From the NCBI GenBank assembly GCA_015501585.1, contig JADNRY010001371.1, forward strand, positions 1-10,511: DNA of 10,511 nt, written 5' to 3'. The translations under genes were made by a program, and so were the position numbers. Of the stretch, positions 1 to 7,580 are shown piece after piece. Each line of letters begins with the position of its first letter. Positions within the stretch are counted from its first letter, which is position 1. A model generated the notes under the pieces. It was not told where the DNA came from. It ran no database searches and worked only from the letters and a program-made list of their open reading frames with translations. The DNA is from Rhodocollybia butyracea (taxonomy: Eukaryota > Basidiomycota > Agaricomycetes > Agaricales > Omphalotaceae).

Positions 1-826
1 GTCATTATAGACAGTGGTCCAGTATACTGGGCTACATCTGGCATGTACGGGGCTATGTATTGTACTAACCCCAAGAATCGTTGTACGTCGTTGAACGTAC
101 GCGGAGTTCGCCATTCGCGAATCCTGTCCATCTTGTCGGTATCCGCGTGGATACCTTTATCGTCTATGGAATGTCCAAGACAGTCCACTGTAGCAGAGAA
201 GAGCTCGCATTTAGCGGCTCGAAGGAAGAAATGATGCTTCCTAAGGCGATCAAGTACATCTCTGATGTGCTTAACATGTTCTTCTAGTGTATCACTGAAG
301 ACAAAGATATCGTCGAGATATGCGTGTACATATCTTCCGATAGCGTCGCGAAAGATGAATGTCATCATTTGCTGGAAAGTGGCTGGGGCATTACATCCCC
401 CATCATCATGACATTACTGACGAATGTCCCGAAGATGCAGGCGAATGCTGTTTTCCACACATCGCCTGCTTCAGTACGAATTTGTTCACGCATCACTAAG
501 ATCGATCTTGGATCGATACTTATGTTTGGCTACATCCGTTCGGATGTTATCCTGGTCAGGGAAAGGAGTGACATCCTTTACCGTGTTATCGTTCCGTTGA
601 CGATAGTCAATAATGGTACGTAGTGTACCATTTTTCTTTGGAATACAAAGCATAGGTGCAGCCTGCGGAGCAGGTTGCTGTATCCACCAGTTTGATCTGG
701 TGTATTTACCGATTTTATCAGTAAGTTGCGTTTTTAGTGATCTGGGCACCTAGGCATATAATAATTATATCGCCGTTGTTCATCGATTAGTTTAATTCGA
801 TGATTGATTTCTCGTAGTGGTGGGAG
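1..826 (-). other. Reverse transcriptase domain, truncated by window edge
   Basis: RT blocks in order: REINHRIKLIDEQRRY, AAPMLCIPKKNGTLRTIIDY, KDVTPFPDQDNIRTDVAKHK, SKIDLSDA (first catalytic Asp), GTFVSNV, then FIFRDAIGRYVHAYLDDIFV. The YLDD box at 309-320 supplies the other two catalytic Asp residues. Thumb/connection sequence follows: VDCLGHSIDDKGIHADTDKM and DVQRFLGLVQYIAPYMPDV, running open to position 1. From 368 down to 1 the frame is uninterrupted. Breaks are about 735 (one base), about 487 (two bases, at the Tyr codon after SDA) and about 391 (one base, in the conserved GDxNAPATFQ block). RNase H and integrase should follow outside the window. Confidence 0.95.
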
Positions 827-1322
827 TACCTCTGGTACTCCCCCGAGTATATCTTTATACTCTCGATTATCATCGCGTGGATCATCGGTATTTGATCATC
901 CGTAAATGGTCCTTGCTTTTGTAGCGAGGAAAAGTCTATGGGCTGTCCTCTTGAACTGCCTTGAATTCCTCGTCCCCTGATTCGGGTTCGGATTCAGGAG
1001 AATTGTCCTTCTCCTTTTCTCGTTGAGCTCTAAGCTTAACTTGTTTGCGCACACTCTCGGGAAACATTTCACGAGATATTTCTTGTAAGACTTCGACATA
1101 ATTGTCGAGGTCTTCTGCCGATAACATAGTTGTTTTCGGTGTTTGTGATGAATCATTTTCATCATATTTCTCCAGTATTACTGGGAAATGGTGCGGAAAG
1201 CTCCTTGCGGAGCGTTGTAATTCTGAACGAAGATGTTCTTCGTCCACTATCTGTCTCGATTTCCACTATTGGAATTTGTTTATTTTCGACTTCTTTGAAG
1301 TTGAAACTGCAGCTAGTCACTC
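827..1322 (-). other. Protease-RT linker of the polyprotein
   Basis: Between protease and RT the sense path gives a charged, mostly helical segment. It includes VDEEHLRSELQRSARS, YVEVLQEISREMFPESVRKQ and an acidic Lys/Glu/Ser-rich tail, then DFSSLQKQGPFTDDQIP and REYKDILGGVPEVLPPLRE. It has no catalytic motif. Four frame changes fall inside it (near 1323-1325, 1260-1262, 940-942 and 887-888), each at a short A or C run. Its end merges into the N-terminal RT region with the usual LPPLRE(I/V)NHRI sequence of this family. Confidence 0.75.
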
Positions 1323-1429
1323 TTTACTAGCTTGCGTTTCCGTTCTTCGAATTTCCCGTTAAGGGTTTCCTTTTTCATTGCGGTTCGGCGCGCAAATTCC
1401 ATTGCGTCCTCCCCCACGGAAAGATATGG

Positions 1430-1770
1430 TGCTACCTTTCCTTTGATAAGGATTACATCCTTATCGAAGTCGAGTTGTATTCCATGCTTACGCATGAATT
1501 GCGTTCCTAGGATCGCATCGTATCTATCGACATTTATAATGTCGAAGTATACTTTTTCATCAATACCTCCATAGGAGGTATTTACACTCGTGCCAAAATT
1601 GAATTTGGCTTTACTTCCTACAGTTCCTAGCTGTAGTGAATGCTGATCAGCTAGCTGATGAGCTTTTATGTTCGCTATGCGAACAAACGAGGGCTTAATG
1701 CCTCTATTGTGCATCCGGAGTCGAATAGCGTAAACGCTTCGACTCCCCCGATATTTACTATCGCTGTCAT
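1430..1770 (-). other. Retroviral-type aspartic protease domain
   Basis: The active-site motif LFDSGCT has its DSG at 1714-1722, preceded by the strand AIVNIGGVEAF. About 65 codons on come YFDIINVDRYDAILGTQFM and KHGIQLDF, the usual DxILGxxFL-like second half in which the Gly-containing loop packs against the active site. The domain would act as a homodimer to cleave Gag-Pol. The two halves are in different frames: one C appears missing in the CCC run at 1691-1693 (coding strand), just after the active site. The catalytic Asp is intact. Confidence 0.9.
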
Positions 1771-2271
1771 TGGACGACGATCTTTCGCTGGACCTCTATT
1801 TGGTCGCGGCATTTGTTTACTTGAAGTTCGAAAACCTTTACCTTTTTCAGGTTTTGGTTCTTCGTCTTCATGGTGACTGATAGCAGTCAACCGATCTTCA
1901 TTCATTATGAATGAATGATAGTGAGGATCTATGGATAAGAATAAATCATCATCCATATCCTCTTCTATGCAGACCGGTGGTCCGCAATCATCTAATGGAT
2001 TTTCAAAATCCTCAGAATCGGTCTGAACCGGTTCCATTATGCGACCATAGTAGTCGCTAAAGTCATCGTCGTCGTCATATAGTCGACCGACATATTCATC
2101 CTCGTATGGTTCGAGGGTGTATTCTCCTTCGGACGATTCCTCGTCATTAGGATCAGTTATGTTCGGAGATTCATCATTTTGAATCTCTTCTTCGACTATC
2201 GGAGGAGATTCTATCTCCTCTTGTTCATCCTCTTCTTGGATGACATACATGCGGGGTTGCCCGTATCGTTC

Positions 2272-2319
2272 ACAAGTAGGGTCATTTGCAAAATGTCCCG
2301 GTTTGCCACATCCGTAGCA
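2272..2319 (-). other. Gag zinc knuckle, variant CX2CX4HX6C
   Basis: CYGCGKPGHFANDPTC carries the nucleocapsid zinc-binding pattern. The last spacer is six residues (H, then FANDPT, then C) instead of the canonical four. It follows a basic Ser/Lys/Arg-rich stretch suited to RNA binding and precedes a long acidic region. The role is packaging and chaperoning of element RNA. Confidence 0.85.
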
Positions 2320-2613
2320 GAGTTTTCTAGTGCTTGTGTCACTAGACGGTTTAGGTCTTGAACTCTTAGAGTTCGTTACCTGTCCCGTGCTTCTGAGTGT
2401 ATTCTCAGTGCGTACGGGCTTCGATTTATTATTGGAGAAGCGATGCTTCACCAGTTGAAATGGTCGTCCTTTGACGAGCACTGGACCATATTTATATGGT
2501 CCTGTACTACCACTTGGTTGTACTTTTGCTTCACGGCGTATTCGCTTAGTGATATATTTCGAGTCTTCAGAGCTCGGTTTCTTACGTGAAGTCACGTAGT
2601 AATCTTCGAGATG

Positions 2614-3135
2614 ACGATTGTCCTCGAGTCTAGTAACCGCTTTGACCATCGTTCTGAGTTTAGCATACTCTGGAACGATGCCTTGGTTCGCTAGATGTTT
2701 CAGTATCGTAATGGGTAACCCATTAATGAATCGATTGCGCATCGCAGCCGAATTAGGCGGCTGCTGCATCCTTGCCGCCCATCTTAATAGGGTGGCATGA
2801 TAATCTCGTACGCCTTTAGCGGGCGAGTATATTACTTGTTCAAACTGCTGAGCAGCTTGATGTATTGTAGATGCTTGTACGCATCTATCGAAGATTCCTA
2901 TTATGGCGTCTTCGAATTTCCAGGATATTGTGATCCTATGAGGTCCATCGACTTCGTCGTTGTACCAATCAAGGGCTTTGTCCTTGAGGAATAACCCCAA
3001 TACCTGGAGGCGTGTTTTATCGTGGTCTTTACCACAATAGCGATTTACAGCCATCCATCTGAGAAGGATGGCTAACCATCTCTCGAAAATTTCTACGTCT
3101 GGCGTACCATCGTATGCCTCAGGCGTTGGGAGCTT
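2614..3135 (-). other. Gag capsid-like domain (Retrotrans_gag type)
   Basis: The segment opens with KLPTPEAYDGTPDVEIFERW and continues with a WLAILLRWM helix, LGLFLKDKALDWYN, IIGIFDRCVQ, YHATLLRWAARM and FINGLPITI, ending near LEDNRHLEDYY. This helix pattern matches the retrotransposon Gag capsid fold of Ty3/gypsy elements, which assembles the virus-like particle around element RNA. This part of the reading frame (3288 down to 1675) is open for 537 codons without a frameshift and is the longest intact stretch in the window. Confidence 0.9.
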
Positions 3136-5287
3136 GATATTCTTAGCTCCGTCTGTATTTGTGACGGGTTTCCCCACTGCATGACGTACCATACGTCGAT
3201 ACACTCTGTGTACCTGGTGTTTCCATCGGGCACGACGTTCGTCATCCCCTGTTTTCTCTCGCAGTTTAGCTGCAAGTTTTCGTCGCACTTACGCTGTTGC
3301 GATTTACTAAGATTTGCCTGTGGTTGAATTATATAATTCACCCAGGAATCGTTAGATGAGGAGTCAGAATCGGACTCCTTGTCGTTATCGTCTGATGATT
3401 CATCAGACCAAGGCGTACCTTTACGCTTCTTGTCTCTATCGCTAGAGTCAGAGCTGTCGGAGTTATCATCAGGATCTCCAGGTGTGCCGGAGGCATACCT
3501 AACTCTGCCACCCTTGTAGGGTTGCGACGATTGAGCTTGCTTTGAGGAGGTATTATTATACTCCCGATCCCAAACTTCTCGTGGAGTAGTTAGTTTGTCG
3601 ACGGGGATGCCGTCGTCATTGAATCCTACCATCTGGTCAGGGAATGCATCCGGTATCATACCGGATGTTCTGAGACTATAGTTGTGTTGTCTCTGAATCG
3701 CTACGCGACTTTCCCAATCGCTCGTATCCCGTTCGGGAGCGGCATACTAGGCGATCTTATCGCCGTCAGTGCAGTATTATTCTGTACTTCATTTATCAGT
3801 GGTACCGGTGTTGGTACTACTATTGGCGATGCCTGTACTATTGTAGCTGGCAGTGTTGGTAGTACTACTGTTTGTGGTACTGCTTGTTGTATTGTTACTG
3901 GTGGGATCACCGTAGTAATTGGCTCTTTCTTTACAGAAGCCTTCATTTTAGCAGGTACTGTTTGTACTTGCTGTGTAAGAGTTACCGGAGGTAACTGTTG
4001 TTGTGCGGGTGGTACTACTGTATGTATTACCATTGTGCTCGGACCAGGTCCTTGCGTGTTTTGTTGACGAACGACTTGTGTCGTTGTCTGTGTTTGTGCC
4101 ATACGTACCGTTATCGGTGCTGACGGCGCTATCGTTTTCGTTTGTATTCCTTGTGTAGGAATACTAACATCAACCAATGGTTGTTTTTACGATAATGTTC
4201 ATTCAATTCTTGAATGAATGCTTCGTGAGCTTTGATAAGGGACTCATTTCTCAATGGTCCCACTATTGTTGACTCTGTCCGTTGGATGGGGTCATTCTTC
4301 CGTATACTAATTGTACGGAGTAGGTAACGATCTCGGTCCTCTTGGGGCCGGAGACATTCTTCCTGTGAAGATGTTTTGCCTTATTACTGGAGAGTAACGA
4401 AGCGTCTGGGGTTCATTTGATTTACCCATTGTCGAGTTTGATAAGTCGATGACTGGGCTTTCATTTGCATGAACTCCTTTATTTGGCGTTTTGTTCGTTT
4501 GGGAAGTTTGATTCTTCCTTATCGTTACAAAGTTGCCAAAGTTATTATAGGGATCGCTTTGGGATCACCTTCTTCTACAACCTCGGTTTCAAGGTTGTCA
4601 AATAGACCTTCACCTTCAGGTGGGTCTATCGGATCGAATGAATCTGTATGCCATACGTTATGTATTGGCTTGAAAGATTCTTTAGGTCTCGATCTCGGGC
4701 ACCTGGTGGTTCGTATATTCCCATCGTTTGACGGAACGGATGTGTGGTAGGCTTTATGCCTTCCCAACGACTTGTTTGTTCGTTGTCAGGCGGTAATGCC
4801 GCCTGTAATACCGCTGGCGTTACTGCTGGGGTCGGGCTACGGGCATTGCTATGCTCGTAAGGTTACCAGTATCTGGTAACGGTCTGGACTTACTCATTCC
4901 GGATGGTCCGGACCAACGTTCTACCGCGGTAGCTATACGGTTTAGTGCTTGCGCACCTTGTCCATAGAACTGCGATAGTTCTTGCATGGCCTCCTTGAGG
5001 TCATTCATGTCTGCGAAGCCTTTATTGCTAAAGGCTCCCTGAGACTCATTAGACTCAGAAAGTTTATCGTGCGTCGTATTTGACGCACGCTCACGGATGT
5101 CTTCGACATCACTTACATTCTGCCTGTCGTTAGACGGCTCAATTTCAGGACTTTGTCCTGCATACGGTGGTAGTCGTGAACTATGACTACCGTCGTGTGA
5201 ATTTATTGGTGACGTGGCATCACCATGTTGTGAGTGGCGATTGCTCGCATCTCTTTGAGACTTCTCTGAGTTCCTGTTTTGGTCCAT
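3136..5287 (-). pseudogene. Long N-terminal extension of Gag (low complexity)
   Basis: About 700 codons lie upstream of the capsid-like domain, spread over three frames by about eight small losses. Visible blocks: a hydrophilic start (MDQNRNSEKSQRD, 5287 leftwards), a coiled-coil-like stretch with DLKEAMQELSQFYGQGAQAL (about 5000-4930), a segment with TSRWEGIKPTTHPFRQTMG (about 4770-4720), and a charged helix-like segment (HEAFIQELNEHYRK, about 4230-4190). A Pro/Thr/Val/Gln-rich region at 4177-3745 is followed by a Ser/Asp-rich acidic tract (about 3510-3340) containing KKRKG, a possible nuclear localisation signal. I recognise no enzyme domain. The sense continues into the capsid segment, which argues for one ORF rather than a separate gene. 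Confidence 0.75.
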
Positions 5288-5445
5288 GTGATCGAACTTT
5301 TGTTGATTTTGCTTGGCGCTTTTGATGCGGAGTAAGAGTGGTGATAATTGTTTAGATTACTTTATAATTCTAGTCGAGTAGTTATTTACTTCTCGTAGTT
5401 TTGTGCACACAATCTTTTAATAAAGATTTTTGATGCTCAAAAAAG
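5288..5445 (-). other. Retrotransposon leader between LTR and gag start
   Basis: This 158 nt AT-rich leader separates the LTR from the Gag ATG at 5285-5287. A primer-binding site complementary to a tRNA 3' end (beginning TGG) is expected just after the LTR. None is visible: the minus strand reads CTTTTTTGAGCATC there. The plus strand holds a perfect 7 bp inverted repeat, AATCTTT (5411-5417), loop TAAT, AAAGATT (5422-5428), 17 bases from the LTR border. Replication could use an unusual primer or self-priming, or the PBS could have been lost. Confidence 0.6.
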
Positions 5446-5602
5446 TATAACGCCCTTAGGCAAGAGTCTTACGTTCACACGAAAGAGCACTACAAAGGCT
5501 ATGCGATTGTGTACTCGTAGTGTAGAAGAACTACAGTAATTTATGTAATTCGACTAGTTATAGTAATCGAAATGAATAGAATAGAAATGATATCTAATCG
5601 TA

Positions 5603-5633
5603 AGATAAGATAAGATAAGAGTCGCGATGCGAC
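5603..5633. promoter_or_regulatory. Triple AGATAA (GATA-factor-like) motif plus small palindrome in the LTR
   Basis: AGATAA occurs three times in a row with a 5 bp period (5603-5608, 5608-5613, 5613-5618). This fits the HGATAR consensus of fungal GATA regulators such as AreA/NIT2. Directly beside it is the palindrome GTCGC-GAT-GCGAC (5621-5633). The position in U3 is right for an upstream activating site. GATA-factor control of the element is an inference from motif density, and a simple repeat is an alternative. Confidence 0.4.
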
Positions 5634-5642
5634 AAAAGTTAA

Positions 5643-5664
5643 GGCCGCGCCATAAGGCGCGGCC
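5643..5664. promoter_or_regulatory. 9 bp perfect GC hairpin in LTR U3
   Basis: GGCCGCGCC (5643-5651), a 4 nt ATAA loop, then GGCGCGGCC (5656-5664): a perfect inverted repeat in an otherwise AT-rich LTR. It lies about 38 bases inside the LTR start in element orientation, so it belongs to U3, upstream of any likely transcription start. A dimeric transcription-factor site or a structural element are both possible. The function is not shown by the sequence. Confidence 0.6.
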
Positions 5665-5701
5665 GGAAGGGAATCAGGCAAGATGGGGAGGAGGCGTTAC
5701 A

Positions 5702-5706
5702 CGTTG
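5702..5706. repeat. Candidate target-site duplication, CGTTG
   Basis: The five bases directly outside the LTR terminus are CGTTG. Ty3/gypsy integrases usually make a 5 bp duplication. The matching copy would lie beyond the other LTR, outside the window, so this is a prediction from position only. Confidence 0.4.
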
Positions 5707-6188
5707 AGTATTGAGGCCTGAAGTCCAAGGCTACTTGCAAAATCTGTGTTGCCTTTGGCTAGGTCTTTGTTGTTGTTGACGTATGCTTTTGTAGTACAAC
5801 GTCGGCACACCCTCCAGAAATAACTTACAGGCCTACGAAATTATCCACTCAAAACTTCTGCCTATCTAATCGTATTTTGCTGTTCCAGCCAACAGTCGAG
5901 AAACAACTACTGCCAGTACGAATGCAGCTTTTGATTTCAGTGCTGAACTAATTCTGTATGTTCAACTTCCAGCCATCAAGCCTCAATCTTCATCGGCAGC
6001 TACAATTTGCTCTTGAGGAGGCCATCCCTGACGGCGACCCCAAGATTCAACGGTTGGCAACTTATATCCGTCTGTTTTAAGGTCTTTACATGTACAAGAA
6101 GAAAACAAATCTTAACTTGACCTGTGACTTTACCATCTCTTGTATGTCTCATTGATTTAAGACGCAGGAATCACCTCAAGGAACTGAC
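5707..6188. other. Interval between LTR and CAD fragment; one possible small exon
   Basis: No convincing complete gene is seen. On the plus strand 5958-6080 encodes a 40-residue ORF, starting MFNFQPSSLNL and containing LQFALEEAIPDGDPKIQRLA, with a protein-like amphipathic composition. Just upstream, TGCTGAAC followed by CTTCCAG (ending near 5971) resembles a fungal branch point and 3' splice site, so 5972-6080 may be an exon of an unknown plus-strand gene. The expected C-terminal half of the CAD-type enzyme is not found here in any minus frame I inspected. The 5' part (5707-5850) is T/G-rich, with a short GTT repeat and no recognised feature. Confidence 0.3.
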
Positions 6189-6769
6189 ATTGCAAGATAT
6201 GCCCTAGACCACCAAGCCCAATCCCAACCTTCTTTCCAGACCCACCTTTCCAGTAGTTCAACGGTGAAAAGACCGTTATACTAGCACATGTACAGAGCAG
6301 TGGCGCCGCCATCTCCAGCGGAAGGTTTGCTGGAATGTTCAATATGTATGCCTGGTCCACAACAATGTACTCCAAATATCCACCCTGTGTAATCGTGCCG
6401 TCTTTGCGTTCCTTGCTGCCATAGGTCGGCGTGAGGTTCCTTTATACAATATCGCTCCTCCCGTCTTTGCCGTCGTAACACTCCTACAGCCGTACTAGGC
6501 AGCCGACACCCCCGATCTCCAATTTTGACCTTGGTAACGTCCTTGCCCACAGCGCTAACAACCCCAGTTATTCCGGTCCAACGCCGACCAGCGGGTAGGT
6601 GGCGTTTGACCATTCCCCACGGGCGGTATGTATGTCGGAATGGCATATTCCAGTGAATTTGACGTCTTGGTCATCCAAAGCACAACGAGTAATGGTGAGT
6701 GGTTCTGTTTTCGGAGAAGAGTCATTAACTTGGGCTACAGTACAACCCGGAGAGGACCTGAGACGACAT
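6189..6769 (-). pseudogene. Cinnamyl-alcohol-dehydrogenase-type zinc alcohol dehydrogenase, 5' fragment
   Basis: Minus-strand sense starts at the ATG at 6767-6769 and covers about 195 residues of a medium-chain, zinc-dependent NADP(H) alcohol dehydrogenase of the CAD family, which interconverts aldehydes and alcohols. Visible blocks: TGICHSDIHTARGEW with the catalytic zinc Cys (codon 6643-6645), ITGVVSAVGKDVTKVKIGDR, the structural zinc loop, [16 protein letters not shown], and the nucleotide-binding start [13 protein letters not shown]. The family is normally about 350 residues, so the 3' half is missing. The catalytic GHE reads GPE, and the third structural zinc Cys reads Gly (ECYDG). Several one-base frameshifts occur (near 6750, 6565, 6510, 6490, 6460 and 6440). 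A possible donor GTCAGT at 6183-6188 has no CAD exon after it. It is probably a dead remnant, although some frameshifts may be assembly error. Confidence 0.85.
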
Positions 6770-6809
6770 GAAACAATTTTGGGTTAGTATCGACTTATGA
6801 GAACTCTGT

Positions 6810-6831
6810 GTTAATGCCAAGTTAATGCCAA
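6810..6831. repeat. Perfect tandem 11 bp duplication upstream of the CAD fragment
   Basis: GTTAATGCCAA occurs twice head to tail (6810-6820 and 6821-6831), 41 bases upstream of the CAD start on the minus strand. It could be a promoter element or a recent slippage duplication. The following AATGTAAATTTACA has a short palindrome, GTAAATTTAC (6833-6842). Confidence 0.7.
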
Positions 6832-6842
6832 TGTAAATTTAC

Positions 6843-7527
6843 AGTATCATATTAGATCTCTTGATCAAGGAGAGGAGTTACAAAGGTTAATTGGGCGGGT
6901 AGCATATGTATCAAGGGCAAGAGACCACAGTGTTAGGCACTGATGATGCATAATTACCTTATATGGGGTCAGAATTCAACTCGGAAGTTTGGGTTAGAAC
7001 GTCGATGCCCAAGGCCGAGAAATTTTTTCCCCTGGTATTTTCCTTGGCCCCTCGACCACAGCAATTGATTGACAATGAGTCTAAAGCTATAGACAGAGTC
7101 AGGTCCTGGTCCTGGCAAGGGGCCTGGTCCTCCAAGGCCCCTGGTGACTGGCCACTTTAAGGTTTAGGATTCCAGTTTGAACTCCTAGGCTTGAGTGAGA
7201 TCAGACATCATATGACATTCACCAGGGGCCATTCCCAGGGTACCTGTAAAATCAGGGCCAGAAGGGCGGCCTCAAAGTCATTTGAGCATTCTTTGGCCTT
7301 GAAAGGGATCTGAGCATGCATCACAACGAGACTGCATACGAAAACCCTTCCAAAATCAGTGTGTGCGAATGATGTCCCAAATGGCGAGATGTGGTGAATG
7401 ACTGATCTTCTGTATCGTCCAAAGTTTTCTCATGTCTGGAACAGAATGAGAGAACAAGGCACTCTTCCTCTTGGTGAAACTTGATGTGGAGAGAAAAAAA
7501 GGACGACCATCTATACATCCCAGGTGC
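6843..7527. other. Intergenic region with GC-rich heptamer cluster
   Basis: No gene is supported in this roughly 680 bp stretch. Between 7046 and 7230 the heptamer AGGGGCC or its complement GGCCCCT occurs four times in alternating orientation (7046-7052, 7118-7124, 7136-7142, 7224-7230). The middle pair forms an inverted repeat with an 11 nt loop, embedded in CCTGGT-type repeats. Short open frames here, such as 6963-7160, have compositions explained by the repeats. The right part leads into the TATA box of the plus-strand gene. Confidence 0.45.
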
Positions 7528-7535
7528 TATAAAAA
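7528..7535 (+). promoter_or_regulatory. TATA box (TATAAAAA)
   Basis: TATAAAAA lies 45 bases before the ATG at 7581, with a pyrimidine-rich stretch (TTTTCCCGCTCTTC, 7549-7562) about where transcription would start. This is a good fungal core-promoter arrangement for the plus-strand gene that follows. Confidence 0.55.
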
Positions 7536-7580
7536 TGAGCTATTCTAGTTTTCCCGCTCTTCAAGCCTGGTGAACACACA

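Larger units (their letters stand above)
1..5287 (-). pseudogene. Gag-Pro-Pol polyprotein, frameshifted, 3' end outside window
   Basis: The coding sense starts at the ATG at 5285-5287 and continues to position 1, changing frame again and again. Changes map near 4828-4831, 4681-4683, 4550-4552, 4381-4382, 4360-4361, 4184-4188, 3735-3737, 3289-3290, 1691-1693, 1323-1325, 1260-1262, 940-942, 887-888, 733-738, 484-490 and 391-392. Each is explained by one or two missing bases, mostly in A or C runs of the coding strand. In the repaired reading I noticed no internal stop, suggesting a single Gag-Pol fusion ORF as in relatives. Order: acidic and Pro/Gln-rich N-terminus, capsid, zinc knuckle, protease, linker, RT. 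The start was chosen as the first ATG after the leader in the frame carrying sense. Confidence 0.9.
1..5701 (-). mobile_element. Ty3/gypsy LTR retrotransposon, 5' portion, runs off the left edge
   Basis: Seen: in minus orientation the order is LTR, leader, long Gag with capsid-like domain and zinc knuckle, aspartic protease with a DSG active site, then reverse transcriptase with a YLDD box. Protease before RT, with no integrase between them, fits Ty3/gypsy or copia, but the RT blocks are those of the Ty3/gypsy elements common in Agaricomycetes. RNase H, integrase and the 3' LTR must lie beyond position 1, so the full element is longer than 5.7 kb. The coding region is interrupted by about 15 small frameshifts, so this copy as given cannot make a polyprotein. 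A candidate 5 bp target-site duplication abuts the LTR at 5702-5706; its partner is outside the window. Confidence 0.95.
5446..5701 (-). repeat. 5' long terminal repeat of the Ty3/gypsy element (256 bp)
   Basis: Read on the minus strand the LTR starts TGTAACGCC at 5701 and ends GGCGTTATA at 5446. These ends form a 9 bp inverted repeat with one mismatch. TGTAACG is a start I know from fungal Ty3/gypsy LTRs. The LTR contains a 9 bp perfect hairpin, a smaller palindrome, three AGATAA motifs and a weak TATA-like stretch (CTATAACT, complement of 5558-5565). The inner border at 5446 is inferred from the inverted repeat and from the leader that follows. It cannot be proved without the second LTR. 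Confidence 0.85.

Noticed and set aside
896..1165. Minus-strand 89-codon frame overlapping the protease-RT linker
   Set aside because: It overlaps the linker frame that carries the conserved sense; its residues are basic and low-information and fit no neighbouring block.
3684..4067. Plus-strand open frame of 127 codons with Gly/Thr/Val/Cys-rich composition
   Set aside because: It is the complement of the Pro/Gln/Thr/Val-rich Gag block read on the minus strand, which continues the sense of its neighbours.
1..5287. Programmed -1 frameshifting to join the frames
   Set aside because: There are about 15 shifts, no repeated slippery heptamer and no following pseudoknot pattern. Programmed shifting uses one or two sites per element.
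5400..5701. tRNA or structured non-coding RNA gene in the LTR/leader because of its hairpins
   Set aside because: The hairpins do not form a cloverleaf, and no A/B box or CCA-adjacent acceptor pairing is seen; the LTR explains the region.
1..5701. Repeat-induced point mutation as cause of the inactivation
   Set aside because: The coding sense is kept by substitution standards, with no excess of TA-rich stops; the breaks are small indels.
6963..7160. Plus-strand 65-codon frame
   Set aside because: Its end is made of the CCTGGT/GGCCCC repeats, and no splice or promoter context supports it.
7321..7518. Minus-strand 65-codon frame upstream of the TATA box
   Set aside because: No recognisable motif, no promoter and no continuation by splicing; composition is like random sequence.
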